Shown: positions 45,311-58,077 of the stretch, piece after piece | How positions within the stretch are numbered: the first letter of the stretch is position 1 | Layout of the letters: each line of letters begins with the position of its first letter | Assembly: GCA_963971575.1 (NCBI GenBank) | Contig: OZ020624.1 | Span: forward strand, 17,143,249 to 17,207,248 | Source: Liopterus haemorrhoidalis | Taxonomy: Eukaryota > Arthropoda > Insecta > Coleoptera > Dytiscidae | Reading direction: 5' to 3' | DNA: 64,000 bases | Made by a program: the position numbers and the translations under genes | Notes under the pieces: model-generated | Databases searched by the model: none | Seen by the model: the letters and a program-made list of their open reading frames with translations, nothing else | What the model was told of the DNA's origin: nothing

Positions 45311-45575
45311 AGTTACAGTATTATATTATTTTCAGTTTCGTCTCTGTATAATAATGTGCTCTTTTCAATATAGTTAATTTCATAGTTAAATTAAAGGTTT
45401 TATATATTAAAAATTGTATCAGTTACTGAACATAAATCTCAGAAAGTAATTAATAATATCGAATACTCGAGCCTGAAATAAACATAAACACAGTGTTTCG
45501 AAAGAAAACGATATCAAACAAATCCTTACTGGTCAGTGCTACAGACAATAACCCCTCAATTTTCATCAAGTCATC
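45311..45575. other. AT-rich tail of the minisatellite insertion (B1)
   Basis: Single-copy within block B. No open frame of note, no poly-A tail and no inverted ends recognised. Confidence 0.5.
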
Positions 45576-46305
45576 AAGAGAAATCGGTTAGTTAATAGGG
45601 TTAAGTAAAAAGATGTCAAAAATAGTTAACCTAAAGGACGCAAAAAACCAACTTATGACGGTTTTAAGACGTAAATAAGTAGGTCGAAGGAATTAAAAAA
45701 AAGAGTTTTACCGCGTTCAATATATTTTAAGACGTGAAATAATAATAAAAGGCGTCAAAAGAATGAAAAAGTGATACTTTGTGCTCAAAAACTGACGAAT
45801 ACGTGTGCGAAGGTGACTGTAAAGACAAAAAACTTGTACAAATCATAGGACAGATGGTGAGAAAGAAGAGAATAGACGTAATAAGTGGAAATAAGGGAAC
45901 AATAAACGAATTTAGAGCTGAAAAAACTTTGAATCGCAGTAGACACAATACATAGGGTGACCAGATTTCAGTGAAGAGAAACCGGGACACAGGGAAAAAA
46001 AAGAAGGTCTTTGTTTCCTCCCACATCCAAGTGAGGAGCAAAAAAAAAAGGTCCTCACCTCCCAAATTCAAAGAAAAGAGCAAAAAAAAAACAAAAAGGT
46101 CCTCACCTCCCCCAAATTCAAAGTGAAGAGCAAAAGGAGTCCTCACCTCAAAAACCGGGACAATCGGGCGTCCCGAGAACATTTTTCGGGACACCGGGAC
46201 AATCCCGGAAAACCGGGACGGATGGTCACCCTAACAATACATTGTTTACAGTGGAAATTTCCTAACGCCAAGCGCGCGAACTCCAAATATTTGAAATATA
46301 AATAA
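45576..46305 (+). repeat. Satellite R interrupted by hAT MITE-3 (B1)
   Basis: R continues from AGAGAAATCGGTTAG through AAGACG motifs to GCAGTAGACACAATACA, is broken by the MITE, then resumes with the duplicated ACAATACA to the end (GAACTCCAAATATTTGAAAT). Confidence 0.87.
45953..46233 (+). mobile_element. hAT MITE-3 (B1)
   Basis: Ends TAGGGTGACCA and TGGTCACCCTA. Exact 8-bp duplication ACAATACA (45945-45952 and 46234-46241). The interior has CCGGGACA-type motifs near the ends and two to three tandem copies of a ~50-bp GGTCCTCACCTCC...GAGCAAAAAA block. It has no transposase. It is the only element found in the middle of an R module. Confidence 0.88.
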
Positions 46306-47570
46306 CTCCCTTATAATTCACATAACAGCAAAATACATAAAATAAATATTGTTTAAAATTAAAGGGTAAATCCCTAACATAAATACATTTTTTTGATTCG
46401 ATAAATATTTGTAGAGTTATGGCGGGAAAACTTCAAATGTTTGTAATGTAAATAATTCCCTTATTATTCACTTAACAGCAAAACATATGTGGATTCATAA
46501 AGTTTAAAAGAGAAATAGGTTAGTTGAAAGGGTTAAAAAAAAGATGTCAAAAATAGTTAACCTAAAAGACGCAAAAAACTAATTTATGACGGTTTTAAGA
46601 CGTAAATAATTAAGACGAAAGAGCTAAAAAAAGTGTTTTACCGCGTTCAACATAATTTAAGACGTGAAATATTAATAAAAGGACGTAATAAGAATAAAAT
46701 AGTGATACTTTGTGCTCAAAAATTGATACTTTGTGCTCAAGATTTCACGAATACGTGCGCAAAAGTGACTGTAAAGACAAAAAACTTGTGCAAATCATAG
46801 GACAGACGGTGAGAAAGAACAGAATAGACATAATAAGTGGAAATAAGGGAACAACAAGTGAATTTAAAGCTGAAAAAACTTTTAACCGCTGTGGACAATA
46901 CTTTGTTTACAGTGGAAATTTCCTAACGCCAAGCGCGCGAACTCCAAATATTTTAAATAAAAATAACTCCCTTATATTTCACTTAACAACAAAACATGTA
47001 AAACCAGTATTATTTAAAATTAAAAGCCAAATCATTAATATAAATACATGTTTTTGATTCGATAAATATTTGTAGAGTTATGGCGGGAAATCTTCAAATA
47101 TTTGTCATATAAATAATTCCCTTATTATTCACTTAACAACAACATATATGTGGAGTTAAGACGCTTTAAAGAGAAATTGGTTATTATAAGTGCGCAAGGT
47201 GACTGTAAAGACAAGAAACTTGTGCAAATCATAGGACAGACGGTGAGAAAGAACAGAATAGACATAATAAGTGGAAATAAGGGAACAACAAGTGAATTTA
47301 AAGCTGAAAAAACTTTTAACCGCTGTGGACAATACATTGTTTACAGTGGAAATTTCCTAACGCCAAGAGCGCGAACTCCAAATATTTGAAAAATAATTAA
47401 CTCTCTTATAATTCACTAAACAGCAAAATATATAAAACAAATATTGTTTAAAATTAAAAGGCAAATTCTTAACATAAATACATTTTTTTGATTCGAGTAA
47501 TATTTGTAGAGTAATGGCGGGAAAACTTCAAATATTTGTAATATAAATAACTCCCTTATTATTCACTTAA
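46306..47570 (+). repeat. Satellite S-R-S-R-S run, the clearest tandem satellite (B1)
   Basis: S 46306-46480, R 46481-46960, S 46961-47140, shortened R 47141-47390 (about 225 bp lost between GAAATTGGTTA and GTGCGCAAGG), S 47391-47570. The box TTATTATTCACTTAAC recurs at 46461 and 47122, a 661-bp step, then at 47556 after the shortened monomer. After 47450 the sequence returns to the unit A type. Confidence 0.88.
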
Positions 47571-48036
47571 CAGGAAGATATATGTGGAGTTAAGACGTTT
47601 AAAATAAAAATAGGTTAGTTAAGAAAGTTAAGAAAAAAGAGGTCAAAAATAGTTAACCTAAAAGACGCAAAAAACCAACTTATGACGGTTTTAAGACGTA
47701 AATAGGTAAGTTGAATGCGCTAAAAAAAGGGTTTTACCGCGTTCAAAATATTTTAAGACGTGAAATATTAATAAAAGGCGTAATAAGAATGAAAAAGTGA
47801 TACTTTGTACCCAAAAACTGACGAATACGTGTGCAAAAGTGACTGTAAAGACAAAAAACTGATGCAAATCTTAGGACAGATGGTGACAAAGAAGAGAATA
47901 TACATAATAAGTGGAAAGAAGAGAAAAATAAGCGAATTTAGAGCTGAAAAAACTTTTAATCGCAGTGGACAATACATTGTTTACAGTGGAAATTTCCTAA
48001 CGCTAAACCGGTGAACTCCAAATATTTGAAATATAA
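47571..48036 (+). repeat. Satellite R (copy 4, after B1)
   Basis: Same as 14557-15020 except for one change near 47885 (GGTGACAAAG). Confidence 0.88.
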
Positions 48037-48858
48037 GGGTGCATTCGAGTTGTACAGGGTAGAGCGAGCGCTGAGCGAACAGTTGATGGTGACGTCATGA
48101 ATAGAGCACTAACGGAGCGCAGCAACTCGAACCCGGAGTGACCGTTGTTGTGACGTAATGTTTATAAAATCTAACCCTACAATTTTAGGCGGCATTTTTA
48201 CTGTCAGATTAGTTCAAGTCAGTCATGAATCAAAATTATATTGTACCTCGGTTTTTTCTTGATTTTTTTTTTTTTTTTTTTCAATGTTGAAGAAATAATA
48301 TTAATTTTAAATTAGATAATAATTAATGAATTGATTTAATGAATTTTTTCCATTTTAATTTTATGAACGGTGTATTTTAATAATTTTTTTGCTGTTTGCA
48401 GAACGTCACAAATACATAAAATGGCCGTACTCTGTAGCCATAGACAAATAACAATATTATTTGTCTATTGTTATTTGTCTAAGGCTATTATTTTTATTTT
48501 ATTTATAATTTAATTTTAAACTTTCATTTCTTTCCCGCCGTTCCCCCACTTTTTTACGTCATACTCCATATGCTCGGTCTTATGCCGGGTTTACATTGGT
48601 AGAGTAAAAGAGCTAGTAACTAGCGCAAGTACTACGCGCTCTACTCTACTATCTTATTTTCAGGATAGTAGGTGTTCATACGCAATTGACATACATATCT
48701 TATTTTCTGGATAGTAAGTGTCAAAACACATTTGACATCTTCGCTGTGATTTTGCAGTGAAATTATCTTTTTGCAAAAAATAGTTTATGAATGTGGATAT
48801 ACATCGTCGCCGGCGTGATGCCATTAAAGAAGTGGTATTTTGAATTACATCATTTCTT

Positions 48859-49551
48859 GTGGAGGAAATAATTGATTGTCTTATTGAAATATTCGGTACA
48901 GAATTTAAGCCTAAACAAAAATGGGTTAAAAAATGGATTGATAGAAGAACTACCCATGGCGCATCAGTCCTTCTATTTCGTGAATTAGCCGTGGAAGATC
49001 AAAAAGAGTACAGACTGTGTTTAAGAATGACACCAGATGATTTTAATAGGCTATTAAATTTAGTTAGTCCATTAATACAACGAACTGATACACTAATAAG
49101 GGATGCGATTCCAGCAAAAATAAAATTGGAATTAACGCTTTATTTCCTAGCCACAGGAAATAGTTATTGTAGTCTACAACAGTATTTCTAAACAGGTGGT
49201 CCGCGGACCACCAGTGGTCCCCAGAAAACTTTTAGTGGTCCGCGAAAGTTTTTATGTGTTTTTTGCAGTTTTATTTTTAATTTATTTTGCACATTTTTTA
49301 TGTAAATAGTTTATATTTTGTTTATTTTCTGTGATTTTCTACAAATAAAATACATGTGTATAGTAGCGCATTAAATATATTTGTTAACATGCAAAAAATA
49401 AACCAACAATTATTATTAGTAGTCCGCGTTAGAAAATTATATATTATTCTGGTCCACGGTGCGTTTTTGGTCGAGAAACACTGGTCTACAACATCTTTTT
49501 CGTGTATCAAAGGCAGTTATTTCCCAGATGATTTCAAAAATCATCAATTAA
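48859..49551 (+). pseudogene. HARBI1-like transposase remnant split by MITE (copy 4)
   Basis: Same structure. It has A at 48900, as in copy 1. Confidence 0.8.
49180..49483 (+). mobile_element. hAT MITE-2 (copy 4)
   Basis: Same element and duplication. It has the common G variant, so the A in copy 1 arose after these two were separated. Confidence 0.9.
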
Positions 49552-49995
49552 TAAATCAATGTTACGCAATTTATGTAAATAAATTGTAACTTACCTGATA
49601 TGGGTTTTTTTCTATTTGTTATGACAGGTTATCGCTTGCCGCCAATTTGAAATGAATCAATTTTGCGTAGTGGGGGAAAAGACAGTAGCTAGTAAATACG
49701 TCGACGAGCTAACTGCTATCCTAGCCCAACTACTGGCACCTAGTACTCTACTAGCCACAATGTCAACTGTTTACACAGGGATAGTAACTAGTTGCTAGTT
49801 ACTTGCGCTAGTTACTTCTTTTACTCTACCAATGTAAACCCGGCATTGAAACCTCGAACACATAGAGCGCACTCTAAATGCTCGCTCGATCGCAAAACGA
49901 ATGCAATTGAGTGTACTCCGAGCGTCAAATCGAACACGTTTGAGTGTACAGAACGTGCTCGGAACGGTCGGGGCGTCAAATCGAATGTACCCTAA

Positions 49996-50551
49996 GCAAC
50001 TCCCTTATAATTCACTTAACAGCTAAATATATGTGGAGCTAAGACGTTTAAAAGAGAAATGGGTTAGTTAAGAGGGTTAAGAAAAAAGAGGTCAAAAATA
50101 GTTAACCTAAAAGGCGCAAAAAACCAACTTATGACGCTTTTAAGACGTAAATAGGTAAGTTGAATGCGCTAAAAAAAGGGTATTACCGCGTTCAAAATAT
50201 TTTAAGACGTATAATATTAATAAAAGACGTAATAAAAATGAAAAAGTGATATTTTGTACTCAAAAACTGACGAATACGTGTGCAAAAGTTACTGTAAGGA
50301 CAAAAAACTTGTGCAAATCATAGGAGAGATGGTGAGAAAGAAGAGAATATACATTATATGTGGAAATAAGAGAAAAATAAGCGAATTTAGAGCTGAAAAA
50401 ACTTTTAATCGCAGTGGACAATATATTGTTTAATGTGGAAATTTCCTAACGACAAGCGCGCGAACTCCATATATTTGAAATATAAATAACTCCCTTATAA
50501 TTAACTTAACAGCAAAATATATAAAACAAATATTGTTTTAAATAAAAAGGC
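49996..50551 (+). repeat. Satellite R and start of S (copy 4)
   Basis: Same as in copies 1 and 3. Confidence 0.85.
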
Positions 50552-50559
50552 CTATTGCC

Positions 50560-50949
50560 TTAAGCAGTATATAATAGTGTTTCATCCCATCCAAAGATGT
50601 TCGCAATGCTTTCGAGCTTTTTCACCCATTGCTTAGCCGTTAACAGAGTAATCTTACCTGGATCAAATCCTGGATCATACGAAATATCTGTTCGTTCACC
50701 GCTCAAAGTTATGGTTGCGTTTCCAAAACTTCTCGTTTCCTGCGTAAATAGATCTCCCTCCTTCTGCAAGAGTTCTCGTTCTCGTTTAAGAAGGTCTCTC
50801 TCCCATCTTAAATTTTCTTCAAGTTGATCCACAGAATCTAATTCCATTCGTTCACGTCTGACGTTTGTTAAGGAAAATAATGGTTCTTCATGCGTTCCAT
50901 TATCTGCCGTCACGTTAAATTCTGTTACGTTCATGGCCTCTTCGTTCAT
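50560..50949 (-). pseudogene. Gypsy-2 gag fragment (copy 4)
   Basis: Protein identical to the reference. Leader repeats 51128-51234, primer site 51339-51351, putative LTR about 51354-51607. Confidence 0.55.
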
Positions 50950-51607
50950 TTCGTTTTTATTTTGTTTCTATTTTCGTTCAACTAAGTTCTTTAGACCACT
51001 GTCTACGTTGCGCTTTAATTAGTACGTTATCTCGTGCGTTATCCCGTTTGGATGTCGTTGGTATTCCTGTACCGTCCCCTTACGTCCCGTATCTACGTCG
51101 TGGTTCCACGTCCAGCTATGAATATGCTGGTTGCCTATCCCGTTAACACTCGCACTCGGTAGTACGTGGTTGCCTATCTCGTTCACACTCGCACTCGGTA
51201 GTACGTGGTTGCCTATGTCGTTCCCACTAACACGAATGCACGCTTCTTTCACTACACTCACTACACAGAATTCACTGACCTTTAACATTGTTTACACATT
51301 AATTTTACCAAATTTTAACTTTTTACACATCATTCCTGATCCCACTTCTGATCTGTCAGCCTAAGATGGTCACTAGCGGTTATAATAAGACACGAGATTA
51401 AGTTAATTTGATTTATTTAAGAATTAATGTACAAATAAATAAATGCATTGTCTAACACACATTACAAACGATGCGTTCACGTCGGAGTCTAACAACATAC
51501 TACTCACAGGACACATTAACAGAAGTGCCATCTCTGTGTCAAAATTTTGTTCATCGTAACTAACGCTAACTAGAGATCCACCACGTACTAAATTGAATGA
51601 AACCGCA

Positions 51608-52396
51608 AAATTTGAATGTACTCATATTTATTATTCCAGAAAAATTACAATTGATAAAACGTGAATACATTTTCATTTTACATAAAATTTTAATACAATT
51701 CGAAATTGTAATAAAATTTTATATAAAATGAAAATATATCCATGTTTAATATTAAAAAGGGGTTATAGAGAAACACATAATATAAAATTGAGCTTTTTAT
51801 TGTCACTCGTACATATATAATAATATAATAATAATCTAACATACATAATCATATAATAGGTACATAAATAGCATAGTTCAGATGTCGGCAACCTTTATGA
51901 AGAATAAAAGTATTTGCCAATATTTGCAATAAATCGGACATTTCAAATATCAAACATCACCAACAAAAGTAAAATAAACTATACATATAAGTCTGATTTC
52001 AGCTGATGGGCCAATATTTGCAACAAATATAATAAACATATTATTGATATCGAACATTTCAAATATTGAATATCAAATATCGAACATAACAAAAAAAAAA
52101 GTCAAATATACGATACATATACATAAGTCTGATTTAATATGTCTATAATTAATATGTTATTAATATCAAATATTTCAAATATCGAATATCAAATATCGAA
52201 CATATCAAAAAAAAGTAAAATATACAATTCATATAAGTTTGATTTCAGCTGATGGGCCAATATTTCCTAATTAATATATTATTGATCACTTAAAATTCTT
52301 TGCACCACAGAACATTAAACACGCCACGTGCAAGTCACATTCACAATAACTGCCATATTTAAATAGATAAGATTTAAAATTCCAGTTTGTGGAGTA
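51608..52396 (+). repeat. AT-rich tail of unit A (copy 4)
   Basis: Hairpin 51669-51735 and duplicated block about 51967-52282. No gene is seen. Confidence 0.75.
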
Positions 52397-52577
52397 TTCA
52401 GTGGTGGTGGGTGGCGAGGGGGTGTCCAACAGAACTGCCTCCTGGTGGAAATTGTGTGCTACACTCATCAGATAACCGCCACATGGTTTTGGCGGGGTTC
52501 GAAATTTTGGTATACCGATGACACAGGCGTGATACTACTCGTTCTAGTCTGTCTCGCATTCCAACTATCGGTTAGAG

Positions 52578-52858
52578 CAGTGGTTCTCAACCTTTTTTAG
52601 GTGAATGCACCCCTATGCAAAATGTGAGATCTTCGCGGCACCCTACTATTAAATATGTCACAATAGAGAGAGAGCGAGCGAGCGAGCGAGCCGTTCAAGG
52701 TCGGGCGTTTTTGACGTCCAATAAACTCGCAAGGGTTTTATGACGAGTGAGAGAGAATACATTTCCCGCGTATTTTCTCTAAGACACGGGTCTTCGATTC
52801 CGAGAATAGCGGCGAATTTATTTTGAAAAGCTCGCGGCACCCTGGTTGAGAACCACTC
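52578..52858 (+). mobile_element. hAT MITE-1 (copy 5)
   Basis: Same element, ends and duplication. Confidence 0.88.
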
Positions 52859-53015
52859 GGTTAGAGGCTAGCACATGTAAAACAAATATTGTTTGAAATT
52901 AAAGGGCAAATCCTTAACATAAATACATTTTTTTGATTCGATAAATATTTGTAGAGTTATGGCGGGAAAACTTCAGATATTTGTAATATAAATAAGGCCC
53001 TTATTATTCACTTAA

Positions 53016-54915
53016 ATAGAACTAACAAACTGAGAAGAAATAACTGGTGGGACGGAGAATGTAGGAAAAAAAATCAGTTAAGACATCATTAAAAGAATGG
53101 AAGATAGGTACAAGCTATAAAAACGAATATCTAAAAGAAAAGAAAGAATACAAAGATAAAGAAAAACAACAAAAAGAGACAAGAAGAATTAGAAATACAG
53201 GATATCAAGACAGAGACGGAGGCATGGAAGTATATCAATAAAGATAGAAAAAACAAAGTAGATGTGTCCCAACATATAAAGATTGAAGAATGGGAAAGAC
53301 ATTTCTGTCAACTCCTGAGAGGAACAAATGAAAAAGTAATTCTAGAAGTAGCGAAAAATGATGGAGGTAGCCACCAAGATGATATAACGGAAGAGCAAAT
53401 ACAAGCACAAATAGAGAAACTGAAAAAGAAAAAAGCAGCTGGAGAAGATGGGATAGGAAACGAAGAATGGCTGTACAGTACGGAAAATGTAAAGAAAAAA
53501 ATAACAGAAATTATAAATAAGGTATGGAGAGGGGAAAGTTTTCCTGATAGATGGAGGAAAGGGATTATAGAACCCATATACAAATCAGGGATGAAAAATG
53601 AATGCAAGAATTACAGAGGCATTACTCTTCTGGACACCTTGCACAAAATATATGCAATGGTTTTAGAACAAAAGTTGGAAGAAGAGGTAGAAGAACAGAC
53701 AATCAAGCAGGGTTCAGGAAAGGGAGAGGGACAATTGACAATGTATATATCCTGAATTATGTAGTAGGTAGAGAGCTGGCAAAGGAAAGAGGCAAACTAT
53801 ATGTGTTTTTCGCCGATTTAAAAGCAGCCTTTGACACAGTAGATCGGAAAGAGCTTTACAAAACGTTAGATAAAAAGGGACTAAACGTCATAATAAGAAA
53901 CCGGATACAAGACATTTACAAAGAAACAAGGAACCAAGTAAGAAATGGAGAAATATATTGTGAAGAATTTTAGACAGAACAAGGTTTAAGGCAAGGATGC
54001 CCGTTAAGCCCAACTCTGTTCTCCATATACATGTCAGATTTAGAAGCGTTACAAACAGAACAAACAGGAGGACTGGTAGTAGGACACACAAAATTTATCT
54101 CTCTGTCCTAAGCGGACGATATTGCTATTGTAGCTAAAACCGAAGAGGAAATGAGGAAACTCCTTAAATGTTTTGAGAAATTCCTACAAAAGGAAAAGCT
54201 AAAGCTAAACGCAGATAAGTCAAAAATAATGCTGTTCAAAAAAGGAGGAGGCAGACAGACACAAAACAAATGGAATTGGGGAGACGAAGAGATAGAACAA
54301 ACGAAAGAATACAAATACCTGGGATACATGTTTAAAAGCAGCGGGGGCCCAGAAGAACATATTCGGACTCTCTCAAGGAAAGCAATGTTAGCCCTGCCAC
54401 AAGTGTGGGGAATAGGTGAGAGAAAATTTAAAGGAGACATCAAAATAAGGATGCTTATGTTCAACTCCATTGTCAAGAGCATAATGACGTATGGCTCTGA
54501 AATATGGGGATGGGAAGACCAGGAAAAATTAGAGGTGGTGCAGAATAAATACATTAAATGGATGTTGGGCCTCGACAAATGCACACCAGAATATATTTTA
54601 TTAGAATAATTGAAATTGGACAACATTAGGATAGAAGCTACCAAAAGAGCTATTAAATTCGAAGAGCGGATAATAAAACACCCAAAATAAAACTTGCTCT
54701 ATCAGTGCTGGAAAGAAACAGAGAGGAAAGGGATACATGGAAAGATACAATCCAAATGGGAAGCAAAAAGAAGGAAACGATTTGAGCATAATGGTTACTC
54801 AGCTAAGGAAATAGCAAGAAAGAGGTCGGAAGGACAAGATGTGACACTGGCAATAACTGATAGAATGCGAGATATCAAAGGACAAGAAAGAAGTGAGAAG
54901 ATAAAAAATTCCTAA
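53016..54915 (+). pseudogene. Non-LTR RT pseudogene (copy 5)
   Basis: Same shared breaks; no private change noticed. Confidence 0.9.
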
Positions 54916-55587
54916 CCATATGGTTAGCTGACCAAATGGATACCTGACCATATGTTTAACTGACCAAATGGTTACCTGACCATGTCGTTGGCAGACCAAA
55001 TGGTTTGCTGAGCAAGTACAGGTTAAGCTGACCAAATGGTTACAAGACTTACATGATTACCTTAAAAAATTGACCTGATATGGTCATCTGACAAAATGGT
55101 TACCTGACCATATGGTTAGTCGGAAAAATTGTTAACTGACCATATGGTTAGCTGACGAAATGGTTAACTGATCATATAGTTAACTGATCAAGTGGTTACC
55201 TAACCATATGGTTAGCTGACCAAATTGTTAACTGACCATATGGTTAGCTGACGAAATGGTTAACTGACCATATGGTTAGCTGATCAAGTGGTTACCTAAC
55301 CGTATGTTTAGCTGGCCAAATTGTTAATTGACCATGTGGTAAACAGACCAAATAGATAACCGACCATATAGTTAGCTGACCAAAATGTTACCTGATCATA
55401 TGGTTAGATGAACATATGGTTACCTAACCATATGGTTAGCTGACCAAATGGTTACCTGACCATATGTTTATCTGACCAATTGGTTACCTGACCATGTCGT
55501 TGGCAGACCAAATGGATAACTGACCATATAGTTAGCTGACCAAATGGTTACCTGACCATATGTTTAGCTGGAAAAATTGTTAACTGA
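54916..55587 (+). repeat. 16/32-bp minisatellite (copy 5)
   Basis: Same order and length, with one private change near 55340 (GTGGTAAACAG). Confidence 0.93.
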
Positions 55588-55767
55588 CCTTATAATTCAC
55601 TTAACAGCAAAATATATAAAACAAATAATGTTTAAAATTAAAAGGCAAATCCCTAACATAAATACATTTTTTTGATTCGATAAATATTTGTAGAGTTATG
55701 GCGGGAAAATTTCAAATATTTGTAATATAAATAATTCCCTTATTAATCAATTAACAGCAAAATATAT
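55588..55767 (+). repeat. Satellite S at the start of block B2
   Basis: Identical in plan to 38931-39110, with the same switch to B-type S. Confidence 0.85.
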
Positions 55768-56080
55768 TGTTAGGACGATAAAATAACAAGCGTTCAATCT
55801 AACATATCATTTATTTAATCAAACATGAAAAATGTTTAATACTAAAAACACCAAAATACAAGCGATCACGCCGAAAGTTTCCGTTCCAACGCCGCAGATA
55901 GAATGGTCCGGTCATGTGACCTCCTCTCTTCTTCCCACGCCGATACAAGCGCGGGACACAATACCGACCGCCTGTATGGTGCTGCCGCCACGCCATTGCT
56001 GAGCGCGCCCTCTTCGAAAAACTCCCTAACACTCGGCCTTTCTGCAACAATTAATGGCCCCATTAATTCTTACCTAAACC

Positions 56081-56380
56081 TTACCCCTCCAGGAGGTCGA
56101 TCAAGTCCTGCCGATCAGTCTCCTGGATACCCGTGTGTTGATCATACTGGTCGGCACTGAGCTCATGCTCTGCCATGGTGCTGTGATATCGCCGTAGTGA
56201 ATCAGCAGCTACCGTCGCGGTGAAATTTTTATATCCCCTGACGCCCTTGACGGAGGGTATTTTGTATCGGTCGTTCCCCAGTATCGCCGCTACTTTATAG
56301 GGACCATTGAATTTGTTCAACAGTTTCCTGTTCACGCCCTTGTCGCCGTGGCATGTACTTGCATTACGCCACAAGACCAA
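56081..56380 (-). pseudogene. Integrase C-terminal (GPY/F) fragment (B2)
   Basis: Identical protein to the B1 fragment, with the same deletion junction. Confidence 0.8.
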
Positions 56381-58077
56381 GTCACCGGGTACATTAGTAC
56401 ATAAGAGTACCCGCGTACACTTCGTGCAAAAGGTACCAGATGATCGACGTGCACCGTGTCGAAGGGGATTGCCTTCTTCTCAATGGGGTGTAGCAGGCCC
56501 TCCGCTCTGCCGTAACTCCCTTTGCTGAACGCGCAGTTCATGCACGATTGAACGTATTTCTTTGTGAGACGCCCCATTCTGGGAAACCTGTAAGTTTCCT
56601 TTATTAATTTTAGGCAACGTTCAACGCCGGTGACCAACATCATCATGATGTTTTCGTAGTAGCTGAATCTTGCCATCGCCGGGACATACAGTCGATCACC
56701 CAGCAGCGTCTTGCGGTACAACCGCCCGTCCTGTAATTTAAAGTCGTTAACAATACCTTTATCAGCTGTACCTGCCTGCAGCGCCTCTACAATCGAGTGC
56801 GCCTTCTCATCCTGCAGTTGGACTGTCAGAAACCAATCATCATCGTGGATCTGCACCAGGTTCACTGAGACGGGGTTACGGCTCAGCGCGTCAACATGCT
56901 GCATCCTGGCTCCCGGCCTGTACTCTACTTCCATGTCGTACTCTTGTAGAGTCATCCACCAGCGAGCGATGCGGGGCACCAGGTCTCGTTTAAGCATGGT
57001 AGCTCGCACAGAAGTAAAGTCGGTGATAGCCTTAAAATGTATACCCACCAGATATACTCGGAAACGTTTCACCGTTTCCACGAGCGCCAGCGTCTCTAGC
57101 TCAAAGCTATGGTACTTCTGTTCGGCTGGTGTGGTTACCCTGCTGAAGAAGAGCACCGGCCGCAAGGATCCGTCGTTTTGTTTCTGCAGTAGGATCCCAC
57201 CCAAGCCGCTTTGACAGGCGTCTGTATGTACCTCCGTCTCTGCATGACTATGGTACAGTGCCAACACCGGTCGTTCCACCAGCAGCTGCTTCAGCTTTGC
57301 GAACGTCTCGGCTTGGCTGTCGCCCCACTGCCACGTAGTCTGCTTCTTGGTCAGTTCAGTTAATGGTTTAGCTACAACAGCAAAGTTCGGTATGAATTTC
57401 CTGAAATAACTCGTTAAGCCTAAGAACTGTCTTACGCCATGTACATTTTTGGGTACAGGAAAGTCGCTTACCGCCGTGATTTTGCGCTCTCCAGGTCGGA
57501 TACCGCCGCCGCTTATGTCGTGGCCCAGATATGTTACCTTGTTTTGTAGGTAAGAGCATTTAGCTAAGTTTAATTTCAATCCGGCTCTTGCCACCGATTG
57601 TAGCACCTGCTCCAACTGACGGAGCCCGCCAGCTATGCTCTCGGAGGGTATCAGCAGGTCATCCATGTAAGCCAGCACCTGATCACTGGTAATACCCTTC
57701 AGCATCCGCTGTACTACCTTCTGGAAGAGAGCTGGAGCATTAGCGAGACCGAAGGGGACTCGTAACCACTCATAGTGACCATCCGGTGTAATAAATGCAG
57801 TTTTATGTACAGAGTCCACATGCATAGGGACTTGGTGATAACCTTGGGCTAAATCAAGTGTGCTATAATAACACTTACCCGCTAACTTGGTGAATTCATC
57901 CTTCACCAGTGGCATCGGATGTCGATCTTTCACTGTTACCTTATTTAGTGCGCGATAGTCAACGCACATCCGACGTCCGCCGTTTGCTTTTGGGACAAGT
58001 ACGATGGGGCTTGCGTACTCCGATTCAGACTCTCGTATGGCCCTGCTGTTAAGTAGCGTCTGCACTTTTTGTTTCAC
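56332..58077 (-). pseudogene. pol: Ty3/Gypsy pol: RT, RNase H and truncated integrase (B2)
   Basis: 581 codons with two residue changes from B1: Y310F in RNase H and A511S between the integrase zinc ligands. Same catalytic residues and same integrase defects. Confidence 0.92.

Larger units (their letters stand above)
44362..45575 (+). mobile_element. Minisatellite-bearing insertion in satellite R (B1)
   Basis: It is flanked by AAGAGAAATAGG (44350-44361) and AAGAGAAATCGG (45576-45587), a 12-bp duplication with one mismatch at a position where an uninterrupted R has this sequence once. The content is the minisatellite followed by about 265 bp of AT-rich DNA with no gene. No RT sequence is present, unlike the unit A insertion. 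The mechanism of movement is unknown. Confidence 0.6.
48037..49992 (+). mobile_element. Outer Harbinger with inner Harbinger 48583-49845 (copy 4)
   Basis: TAA flanks. The poly-T run is 19 long. It carries the C variant (CGAACCCGG) shared only with copy 1. Confidence 0.85.

Noticed and set aside
38986..47450. Block B as a single large transposon
   Set aside because: Its ends are satellite S sequence without inverted repeats, and it contains separately bounded insertions. Unequal exchange between satellite monomers explains it better.
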